Assembly: GCF_022479115.1 (NCBI RefSeq)
Contig: NZ_CP092497.1
Coordinates: forward strand, 3,100,001-3,164,000
Origin: Amycolatopsis sp. EV170708-02-1
GTDB taxonomy: Bacteria; Actinomycetota; Actinomycetes; Mycobacteriales; Pseudonocardiaceae
DNA: 64,000 nucleotides
Reading direction: 5' to 3'
The position numbers and the translations under genes are program-made. A model generated the notes under the pieces. It saw nothing but the letters and a program-made list of their open reading frames with translations. It searched no databases and had not been told where the DNA came from. The stretch's first letter is position 1. Each line of letters starts with the position of its first letter. Of this stretch, positions 56,624-64,000 are shown piece by piece.

Positions 56624-57193
56624 ATGGAGGACATCGAACGGCGGCTCGCCGAGGTCGGCCCGAAGCTCAAGGCCCTTCGCAAGGAACGCGGCACCACCCT
56701 GTCCGCGCTCTCGGAGGCGACGGGGATCTCCGCCAGCACGCTCTCGCGGCTCGAATCGGGTACGCGGAAGGCCACGCTGGAGCTGTTGCTCACGTTGTCG
56801 GCGGCGCATCAGGTCCCGCTCGACGAGCTGGTCGGCGAACCCGAACCCGCTGATCCGCGGGTCCGGATGAAGGCGCAGAAGTTCGGCCGGTTCACCGCTT
56901 GGGCGCTGACCGCGCAGCCGGGCCAGCCGCAAGCGTTCAAGCTGCTGATTCCCGTCGAGGACATCGAGCCGGTGCAGCGCACCCACGAGGGCTACGAGTG
57001 GATGTACGTCCTCAGTGGACGGTTGCGGGCGTTGCTCGGCGATCGCGACTTCACGATGGGCCCCGGCGAGGCCGCGGAGTTCGACACGCGGGTGCCGCAC
57101 TGGTTCGGCAGCGCGGGGCCGGGGCCGGTGGAGCTGCTGGTGCTGTTCGGCAAACAGGGCGAACGGGCCCATCTGCGGGCCAGGTCGAAATGA
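56624..57193 (+). CDS. XRE-family regulator with C-terminal cupin domain
   Basis: This 189-residue regulator has an N-terminal HTH: PKLKALRKERGTTLSALSEA, then TGISASTLSRLESGTRKATL, and a C-terminal cupin (YEWMYVLSGRLRALLGDRDF, then GEAAEFDTRVPHWFGSAGPG) that probably senses a small ligand. It is divergent from the flavoprotein gene and probably controls both genes through the TTGGCAAA sites. ATG 56624 is eight bases past the last repeat. Confidence 0.93.
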   Translation: MEDIERRLAEVGPKLKALRKERGTTLSALSEATGISASTLSRLESGTRKATLELLLTLSAAHQVPLDELVGEPEPADPRVRMKAQKFGRFTAWALTAQPGQPQAFKLLIPVEDIEPVQRTHEGYEWMYVLSGRLRALLGDRDFTMGPGEAAEFDTRVPHWFGSAGPGPVELLVLFGKQGERAHLRARSK

Positions 57194-57202
57194 GGCGCCC
57201 GG

Positions 57203-57616
57203 TCAGTCGCGCAACGCGATCCGCGCGCTGACCTCGCTGATCGCTTCCAGATACTCCGGGATCGGGTGCATCGCCGACGCTATCCGCATCTGCGCGAGCG
57301 CCTCGGTCAACCGGCCGAGGCGCTGGAGGGTCCGTCCGAGTACGAACCGCGCGTAATGATCGGTGGGATCCAGCTCCAGCACCCGGGTGAAGGCGCGCTC
57401 CGCCCGCCGCAACTGTGCGGAGTGGAAGTACGCGCGGCCGGCCAGCAACTGAACGCTCGGTTTGTCGGTTTCGTGCTCCAGCAAGGGCTCGAGGGCCTTG
57501 AGGGCGTCGAGCGGCCTGCGGCTTTCGACCAGCGCCTCCGCTTGCCGGAAGGCGCGGAACCGAGACTCGCCGGACGAGTCCTCACCGGGTTCTGGGGCGG
57601 GTTCGGCATCCATCAT
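57203..57616 (-). CDS. Tetratricopeptide repeat protein
   Basis: This small cytoplasmic protein of about 137 residues has three to four TPR units: AEALVESRRPLDALKALEPL, VQLLAGRAYFHSAQLRRAER, then VLELDPTDHYARFVLGRTLQ. Its N-terminus is acidic and low in structure. ATG 57616 was chosen because GGAG lies seven bases upstream; an in-frame GTG at 57628 is less likely. The role is unknown; TPRs mediate protein contacts. Confidence 0.85.
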   Translation of the reverse strand: MMDAEPAPEPGEDSSGESRFRAFRQAEALVESRRPLDALKALEPLLEHETDKPSVQLLAGRAYFHSAQLRRAERAFTRVLELDPTDHYARFVLGRTLQRLGRLTEALAQMRIASAMHPIPEYLEAISEVSARIALRD

Positions 57617-57687
57617 GGTCCGCTCCACGATACGCCTGGGCAGGGCCGATCTCGACTGCTGAAACGGTCATGGTGGACTGTCCTGCC

Positions 57688-58176
57688 ATGAGCAGTACCG
57701 AAGCGGATAGGCCCGAAAACGAGCCCGGATACCTCGGGCTCGCGCCGTACCTCTACTACGCCGACGCCACCGAGGCGGTCGCGTGGCTGGTCAGAGTGTT
57801 CGGGTTCACCGAAGAAGTGCGCTTCGCCGACGCCTCCGGAGAGGTGTTCCAGGCCACGCTGTGCGCCGGTCCGGCCAAGATCCAGCTGGCCGGGGTCGGC
57901 CCCGCGTACTGGCAGGCCAAGGGCGTCGACGGTCCGGTCGGGCAGCTGAACATCGTTTACGTCGCCGACGCCGACGCGCAGTACGAGCGGGTCCGCGCCG
58001 CGCTCGGCGACGACGCCGACATCGACGCGCCCCAGGATCAGCCGTACGGCGCCCGCGTGTTCACCGTCTCCGACATCGGCGGCAACAGCTGGACCTTCTG
58101 GCAGCAGATCTCCGACACCGTCGAGCTTCCGTCGGGCTGGAAGGAAGTCCGGGCGGACGAACCAGCCGAGGAATAG
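57688..58176 (+). CDS. Glyoxalase/bleomycin-resistance (VOC) family protein
   Basis: About 162 residues of two-module VOC fold: APYLYYADATEAVAWLVRVF, then GFTEEVRFADASGEVFQATL, and GQLNIVYVADADAQYERVRA with PYGARVFTVSDIGGNSWTFW at the end. The DPxGNxW-type end is kept as DIGGNSWTFW. A metal-binding His/Glu set is not obvious, so it may bind rather than act on its substrate. ATG 57688 starts MSSTEADRPENEPGYLGLAP. The substrate is unknown. Confidence 0.85.
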   Translation: MSSTEADRPENEPGYLGLAPYLYYADATEAVAWLVRVFGFTEEVRFADASGEVFQATLCAGPAKIQLAGVGPAYWQAKGVDGPVGQLNIVYVADADAQYERVRAALGDDADIDAPQDQPYGARVFTVSDIGGNSWTFWQQISDTVELPSGWKEVRADEPAEE

Positions 58177-58220
58177 GTCTGGTCAGCGCGGGATGTGGCG
58201 CGTGCCTCCAACGGGTGAAC

Positions 58221-59567
<1,347 letters not shown>

Positions 59568-59573
59568 CGAACG

Positions 59574-60116
59574 ATGGCGGACCGGGGGAGGGCGCGGACC
59601 CGTCGTAGCGGGCGCGCGAGCGGTGGCGGCTCCAGCAGGGGCCGCCGGCCGGAGCGTGCCCGTCGCACGACGACGACGGAGGTCCGCGCCCGAACCCGGC
59701 TGCGCCGCAGCCTGGCGGCGAAACGGGCATCGGGTGCCGCGAAGGTGCTCGGCATGTCCACCACCCGCCGGGCCGCGGTGGTGGCGATCGTGGTGTGCGC
59801 GCTCGCGTTCACCATCGCCGTTCCGCTGCGCACGTACCTCAGCCAGAAGTCCGAGGTGAACGAACAGCAGCAGCTGCAGTCCGAGCTGCAGCGCAGCGTC
59901 ACCCAGCTGGAAGGCCGCAAGGCCGAGCTGAGCGATCCGGCGCAGATCGAGGCCGAGGCCCGTAAGCGGTTCGGTTTCGTGAAGCCCGGCGAGACGCCGT
60001 ACATCGTGCAGCTCCCCGAGGACAAGGCGCCCGAGCAGGGACAGCCGCAAGGTCAGCAGCCGGTGCCCGCGGGCTCCTGGTACGAGAAGCTGTGGGATCA
60101 GGTCGCGGGCGGCTGA
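59574..60116 (+). CDS. divIC: FtsB/DivIC-family septum protein
   Basis: This 180-residue protein has a basic, Arg/Gly-rich N-terminus of about 60 residues, one transmembrane helix (VVAIVVCALAFTIAVPLRTY, about 67-86), and an extracellular coiled coil with EVNEQQQLQSELQRSVTQLE, then RKRFGFVKPGETPYIVQLPE, the family tail. It acts in the FtsQ-FtsL-FtsB complex that activates septal peptidoglycan synthesis. It lies between eno and DUF501 as in mycobacteria (Rv1024). ATG 59574 is chosen from GGGATAACGA spacing. Confidence 0.94.
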   Translation: MADRGRARTRRSGRASGGGSSRGRRPERARRTTTTEVRARTRLRRSLAAKRASGAAKVLGMSTTRRAAVVAIVVCALAFTIAVPLRTYLSQKSEVNEQQQLQSELQRSVTQLEGRKAELSDPAQIEAEARKRFGFVKPGETPYIVQLPEDKAPEQGQPQGQQPVPAGSWYEKLWDQVAGG

Positions 60117-60157
60117 AGGGGACCTTCACCGCGTGAGACGCGGTGAAGGGAGCTTTC
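60115..60157 (+). terminator. Hairpin overlapping the divIC stop codon
   Basis: CCTTCACCGCGT (60123-60134) and ACGCGGTGAAGG (60138-60149) pair perfectly around GAG, within longer imperfect arms. The stem starts right at the divIC stop and a related third arm, GGGGAAAGCGTCCTTCAG, follows before DUF501. Attenuation between divIC and DUF501 is plausible. Confidence 0.65.
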
Positions 60158-60204
60158 ACCACGTCCTATGCGGGGAAAGCGTCCTTCAGCCGCGCGTTAG
60201 CCTT

Positions 60205-60720
60205 ATGAGCGTGAACAGCACGGAAAAGTCTTCCTTCGAGCCTGTGACCGACGCCGACCGCGAGATCATCGCGGAACAGCTCGGCCGGGCACCCCGTGCG
60301 CTGCGCGCCGTCGCCGCGCGCTGCCCGAGCGGCCACCCGTCGGTCGTGCAGACCAGCCCCCGCCTCGACGACGGCACGCCGTTCCCCACGCTCTACTACT
60401 TGACCTGCCCGAAGCTGACTTCGATGGTCGGCACGCTCGAAGCGTCCGGGCTGATGAAGGAGATGACCGACCGGCTCTCCGAGGACCCCGAGCTGGCGGC
60501 CACCTACCAGCGGACCCACGAGAGCTACCTCGCCGAACGCGACGCCATCGACCCGCTCGGTCACGAGGTCAGCGCGGGCGGGATGCCCGGCCGCGTCAAA
60601 TGCCTGCACGTCCACCTCGCGCACACGCTGGCGGTCGGCCCCGGCGTGAACCCGTTCGGTGACGAGACCCTCGCGTTGCTCAAGGCGAACGGATGGCCAT
60701 CGGGCGACTGCCAGGGGTAA
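60205..60720 (+). CDS. DUF501 family protein
   Basis: This 171-residue protein matches the conserved DUF501 family found after divIC: DREIIAEQLGRAPRALRAVA, then HPSVVQTSPRLDDGTPFPTL, YYLTCPKLTSMVGTLEASGL, and RVKCLHVHLAHTLAVGPGVN. The Cys (TCPK, KCLH) and His residues are conserved in the family and could bind metal. The function is unknown. The chosen start is ATG 60205; GTG 60211 is an alternative. Its order eno-divIC-DUF501-ppx is conserved in actinobacteria. Confidence 0.92.
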   Translation: MSVNSTEKSSFEPVTDADREIIAEQLGRAPRALRAVAARCPSGHPSVVQTSPRLDDGTPFPTLYYLTCPKLTSMVGTLEASGLMKEMTDRLSEDPELAATYQRTHESYLAERDAIDPLGHEVSAGGMPGRVKCLHVHLAHTLAVGPGVNPFGDETLALLKANGWPSGDCQG

Positions 60721-60862
60721 CACCGGCCGCCGATGTACAGATAGTTCCTCCAGGCGGGTTAATTCACCCGATGTCGGCCAACTGGTCGTCCTCAATGGGG
60801 TGAAACCGGTCACCGCATGCGGCAGGCTGGGTACCAGTCGTGGGTTGCCGGGGTGGGTGTAC

Positions 60863-60883
60863 CGGATCACGAGCCGTGATCCG
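60863..60883 (+). promoter_or_regulatory. Perfect 9-3-9 palindrome just upstream of the transglycosylase ribosome-binding site
   Basis: CGGATCACG-AGC-CGTGATCCG is a perfect inverted repeat immediately before GGGAGGG, the ribosome-binding site for ATG 60902. It could be an operator or an RNA stem that affects translation. The 181-bp gap between DUF501 and this gene holds no other feature that I can support. Confidence 0.6.
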
Positions 60884-60901
60884 TCGGGAGGGTTCACAGG
60901 T

Positions 60902-62062
60902 ATGCGCGTGAGGCAGGTGCCAGGCGCGGTCTCCGGTCATGTCCGGAGACTCTGTCTCCGGCACCGCACGATCGCCGCGGTGACCGGAGGTGTCCTCGCC
61001 ATCGTCCCGGCCGGTGCCGCGGTCGTCGGTGCCGGCAGCTGGGCCGCGACGGCGAGCACGATCCATACCGACAACGTCGCCCTCGTCGGCGGCTACGACC
61101 CGAAGAACCCGCTCGTCCAGCAGATCGGCGTCGACGGCAGCCTGCCGAACGCGCCGACCCCGCTGCCGCTCCCGGCGGACGAACTCCCCAACGGACCGCT
61201 CGGCATCCCGGTCACGGCGCTCGCCGCGTATCGCAACGCCGCCGACATCCTCATCGCCGAACAGCCCGGCTGCCATATCGACTGGGCGCTGATAGCGAGC
61301 ATCGGCCGCATCGAGTCCAACCACGCGCGCGGCGGTTTCGTCGACGCGAAGGGCAACACCCTGGAGCCGATCCTCGGCCCGCAGCTCAATGGAGCCGGGC
61401 CGTTCGCGGCCATCCCGGACACCGACGGCGGCAAATTCGACGGTGACACGGTGTGGGATCGCGCGGTCGGCCCGACGCAGTTCATCCCGTCCACGTGGAA
61501 GGGCTACGCCTCCGACGGCAACGGCGACGGCGAAGCCAATCCGAACAACATCTTCGACGCGGCGCTGGGCACGGGCCGGTACCTGTGCTCCGGCGGCCTC
61601 GATCTGTCGAAGCCGGATCAGCTGCGCGCCGCCGTGTTCCGCTACAACAACTCGGACACGTACGTGAACACCGTGCTGATCTGGGCCGAGGCCTACCGCA
61701 CGGGGGTGCTGCCGACGCCGGACAGCAAGGTGCCGATCGGCGCCCCGAACGCCGGTGCCGCTCCGCCGCCCGTGTCGGTACCGCCGCCTCCGGTGCCGTC
61801 GACACCACCCGGTTCGGTGACGCCGCCGCCGTCGACCTCGCTGCCGCCGAGCAACTCGGGTTCGTCGTCGTCCAAAACGCCGACGACAACCCCGAAGCTG
61901 CCGCCGTGCCCGACGGTCACCGAGACGGAGACGCAGCCGACTTCGACCACGAGCACGAGTCCGACGACCACGACGCCGACTCCCGCGCCGACCTGCTCGT
62001 CACCGACGACGACCACAACGACGACGACGGTGTCGTCGGCGAGCGGTTCCAAGACGCCTTGA
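60902..62062 (+). CDS. Secreted lytic murein transglycosylase (LpqU-like) with Thr/Pro-rich tail
   Basis: About 386 residues. An N-terminal membrane segment (TIAAVTGGVLAIVPAGAAVV) exports it. The SLT/MltB domain has EQPGCHIDWALIASIGRIES with the catalytic Glu, DRAVGPTQFIPSTWKGYASD, and FDAALGTGRYLCSGGLDLSK. The last 130 residues are Pro, Ser and Thr rich (KTPTTTPKLPPCPTVTETE and on), likely a cell-wall linker and a site for O-mannosylation by Pmt. Position before ppx fits LpqU (Rv1022) functionally, but it lies after DUF501 here. It starts at ATG 60902. Confidence 0.9.
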   Translation: MRVRQVPGAVSGHVRRLCLRHRTIAAVTGGVLAIVPAGAAVVGAGSWAATASTIHTDNVALVGGYDPKNPLVQQIGVDGSLPNAPTPLPLPADELPNGPLGIPVTALAAYRNAADILIAEQPGCHIDWALIASIGRIESNHARGGFVDAKGNTLEPILGPQLNGAGPFAAIPDTDGGKFDGDTVWDRAVGPTQFIPSTWKGYASDGNGDGEANPNNIFDAALGTGRYLCSGGLDLSKPDQLRAAVFRYNNSDTYVNTVLIWAEAYRTGVLPTPDSKVPIGAPNAGAAPPPVSVPPPPVPSTPPGSVTPPPSTSLPPSNSGSSSSKTPTTTPKLPPCPTVTETETQPTSTTSTSPTTTTPTPAPTCSSPTTTTTTTTVSSASGSKTP

Positions 62063-62084
62063 TCGCGTTGTCTAAGCTCGGGGC

Positions 62085-63038
62085 ATGCCTCGTGTTGCCG
62101 CGATCGACTGTGGGACCAACTCCATCCGCCTGCTCGTCGCCGAGCTGACCCCCCGCCACGACGGGACGGTCGACCTGCGCGACCTGCACCGCGAGATGCG
62201 GATCGTCCGCCTCGGCCAGGGTGTGGACGCCACCGGCAAGCTGGCGCCCGAGGCGCTCGAGCGCACCCGCAAGGCGCTGGCCGACTACACGATCGCCGCG
62301 CGCCGCAAGGGCGTCGAGAAGGTCCGCATGGTCGCGACGTCCGCGACCCGCGACGCGAGCAACCGCGACGAGTTCTTCGCGATGACGCGCGAGGTGCTCG
62401 GCACCGAGGCCGAAGTCATCAGCGGCGACGAAGAGGCCCGCCTGTCCTTCACCGGCGCCGTCGGCGAGCAGGATCCCGACGACGGCCCCTTCGTGGTGGT
62501 CGACGTCGGCGGCGGCTCGACCGAGCTCGTGGTCGGCACCTGGGACGGCCGTCAGGCCGAGGTCATCGCGGCCAAATCGGTCGACATCGGCTGCGTGCGG
62601 ATCACCGAACGCGCGCTGAAGTCCGACCCGCCGACCGCGGCCGAGATCGCCGAAGCCCGCGAGCTGGCCGCGAAGGTGCTCACCGAGGCTTTCGACGTCG
62701 TCGACGTGTCCACCGCCAAGACGTGGATCGGCGTCGCCGGGACGGTCACGACCCTGACGGCCGTGGCGCAGGGCCTGTCGGAGTACGACTCCGATCGCAC
62801 GCACCTTTCGAAGCTCTCCCACGCCGACATCGACCGCGTCGCGCAGTCGCTCCTCACGGCCGACCACGCCACCCGCGCCGCGAACCCGGTGATCCACCCC
62901 GGCCGGGTCGACGTGATCGGCGGCGGCTCGGTGATCGTGCAGGTGCTGGCGGAGCAGTTCGCCACGCGCGGTGGTCCCGACGAGCTGGTGATCTCCGAGC
63001 ACGACATCCTCGACGGGATCGCGTTGTCGTTGGCTTGA
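62085..63038 (+). CDS. ppx: Exopolyphosphatase / pppGpp phosphohydrolase
   Basis: This 317-residue Ppx/GppA-family protein has the ASKHA-fold motifs: PRVAAIDCGTNSIRLLVAEL, MVATSATRDASNRDEFFAMT, ISGDEEARLSFTGAVGEQ and VVVDVGGGSTELVVGTWDGR. It hydrolyses inorganic polyphosphate or pppGpp. Length is that of the short (two-domain) actinobacterial form, matching Rv1026. It follows the transglycosylase by 22 bp and its ATG is 62085. Confidence 0.96.
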   Translation: MPRVAAIDCGTNSIRLLVAELTPRHDGTVDLRDLHREMRIVRLGQGVDATGKLAPEALERTRKALADYTIAARRKGVEKVRMVATSATRDASNRDEFFAMTREVLGTEAEVISGDEEARLSFTGAVGEQDPDDGPFVVVDVGGGSTELVVGTWDGRQAEVIAAKSVDIGCVRITERALKSDPPTAAEIAEARELAAKVLTEAFDVVDVSTAKTWIGVAGTVTTLTAVAQGLSEYDSDRTHLSKLSHADIDRVAQSLLTADHATRAANPVIHPGRVDVIGGGSVIVQVLAEQFATRGGPDELVISEHDILDGIALSLA

Positions 63039-63295
63039 CAGTCGGGTTTTCTCTTACGTGAAGCCATTTCTTTAGGTGATCAAGTGGTGACCTCCAGTCC
63101 GGATTGAGCCATTCGGCCCAGCCCGGTTCCTACCAACGTTGTGCTCTAACCGGGTGGTCCGGGAGACCGTCACACATTTGCAACACCAACGCACTGTGAT
63201 CGGCTTCACCTGTCCCATAGCGTCGTCTCACCTTCTGGGCGGTAGGGCGCGACCAGCGCCCGCCGGACTATCCGACGACGAGAGTTGGAGGGGAC
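63039..63295 (+). promoter_or_regulatory. Promoter and leader region of the peptide-binding protein gene
   Basis: This 257-bp gap holds no gene that I can support. It ends with TTGGAGGGGAC, a strong ribosome-binding site before ATG 63296. AT-rich stretches (TTTCTCTTACG, CATTTCTTTAGG) near 63050-63080 may contain the promoter, but I cannot place it. Confidence 0.45.
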
Positions 63296-64000
63296 ATGCG
63301 GGCTTCACGCGGGTTCTGGGGAGCGACGGCGGTGGTGGCCACGGCGGCCCTGCTGCTGACGGCCTGTGGGGGTGGTGGGTCCAGTGAGAACAAGGGATCC
63401 GGCGCCACCGACGCCAACGCGTCGGTTTCGGTCTACGGCACCGAGCCGGAGAACTCGCTGATTCCCGCCAACACCAACGAGCTCGGTGGGTCCAAGGCCC
63501 TCAAGCCGGTCTTCTCGGCGCTGGTCGGCTACAAATCCGACACCGCCGAGCCGTACAACCTGATGGCCGAATCGATCAACACGACCGATTCCAAGGTCTT
63601 CGACATCAAGATCAAAAAGGGCTGGAAGTTCCACGACGGGACCGAGGTCAAGGCCAAGAACTTCGTCGACGCCTGGAACTACAGCGCGAACGGCAAGAAC
63701 GGCATGCAGAACGCGTCGTTCTTCGAGCAGATCCAGGGCTACGACGAGATCAGCGCCAAGGAACCCGCCGTCCAGACGATGTCCGGGCTCAAGGTCGTGA
63801 ACGACTACGAGTTCCAGGTCACCCTCAAGGGCCCGTTCTCGGTGTTCGCCACCAAGATCGGTTACCTCGCCTTCGCGCCGCTGCCGGACAAGTTCTTCGC
63901 CGACCCGGAGGCCTTCGCCAAGGCCCCGATCGGCAACGGTCCGCTGAAGTTCGTTTCGCGCACGCCCAACCAGAACATGAAGCTCACGCGGTACGACGAG
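63296..64000 (+). CDS. ABC transporter substrate-binding lipoprotein, oligopeptide type (3' end outside window)
   Basis: The first 235 residues are in the window, with no stop. A signal peptide and lipobox lie in FWGATAVVATAALLLTACGG. The mature part has SVYGTEPENSLIPANTNELG, the solute-binding family 5 region SDTAEPYNLMAESINTTDSK, then WKFHDGTEVKAKNFVDAWNY, and GPLKFVSRTPNQNMKLTRYD. This is the extracellular binding protein of an Opp/Dpp-like peptide importer. Permease and ATPase genes would be expected just past the window. Confidence 0.93.
   Translation, partial: MRASRGFWGATAVVATAALLLTACGGGGSSENKGSGATDANASVSVYGTEPENSLIPANTNELGGSKALKPVFSALVGYKSDTAEPYNLMAESINTTDSKVFDIKIKKGWKFHDGTEVKAKNFVDAWNYSANGKNGMQNASFFEQIQGYDEISAKEPAVQTMSGLKVVNDYEFQVTLKGPFSVFATKIGYLAFAPLPDKFFADPEAFAKAPIGNGPLKFVSRTPNQNMKLTRYDE

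Overview
The window is GC-rich actinobacterial chromosome, most likely from the Pseudonocardiaceae and probably Amycolatopsis or a close relative. I infer this from the codon use, the DUF3558-like and DUF222 proteins, the F420-type oxidoreductases, and a backbone that follows the Mycobacterium tuberculosis Rv1002c-Rv1026 gene order. That backbone is pmt, rsmI, pabB, metG, tatD, rpfB, rsmA, ispE, an acyl-AMP ligase, pth, rplY, prs, glmU, a TetR regulator, mfd, mazG, eno, divIC, DUF501 and ppx. The genus was not tested by any search.

Layout. 1-5 kb: the end of a Ser/Thr kinase gene, two lipoproteins, and the divergent pmt/rsmI pair. 4.8-10.9 kb: a TetR/quinone-reductase pair with two tandem operators, pabB, a GH25-like protein, and a PadR-controlled ABC export operon. 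11-24.3 kb: metG-tatD, rpfB with a long leader, a truncated DUF222 protein, rsmA, a SAM-riboswitch-controlled MetN-type ATPase, ispE, an ABC-F protein and an acyl-AMP ligase. 24.4-34 kb, mostly minus strand: two DivIVA-repeat proteins, pth, rplY, prs-glmU, a GGDEF protein and tRNA-Gln. 34-44 kb: a desaturase with a possible iron/fatty-acid operator, TetR, Nudix, isochorismatase-fold and SDR enzymes, a two-component system, DedA and a luciferase-like oxidoreductase. 44-50 kb: mfd, a SurA-like lipoprotein and mazG. 50-54.3 kb: a tightly coupled ECF sigma / zinc-finger membrane protein / ABC transporter operon. 54-64 kb: a PPOX enzyme, two lytic-transglycosylase-like proteins, a flavoprotein with its XRE-cupin regulator, eno-divIC-DUF501, ppx, and the start of a peptide-binding lipoprotein.

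Two patterns run through the window. First, six genes (the ABC ATPase, metN, the acyl-AMP ligase, a luciferase-like oxidoreductase, glmU and a sorbosone-dehydrogenase-like gene) are each broken by one apparent single-base indel at or beside a G/C run, and a seventh (TetR at 4.8 kb) has no usable start. Because glmU is normally essential, base-call error is more likely than gene decay. Second, many intergenic spaces carry long hairpins with related AAGG/CCTT-type cores; two of them, 29 kb apart, share an 18-nt arm.

The most notable regulatory candidates are the SAM-I-type riboswitch ahead of an orphan MetN-type ATPase, the TGARACAT tandem operators, the PadR and XRE operator pairs, the rpfB leader, and a 21-bp iterated repeat array after mfd. 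No insertion sequence, prophage or CRISPR array was seen.
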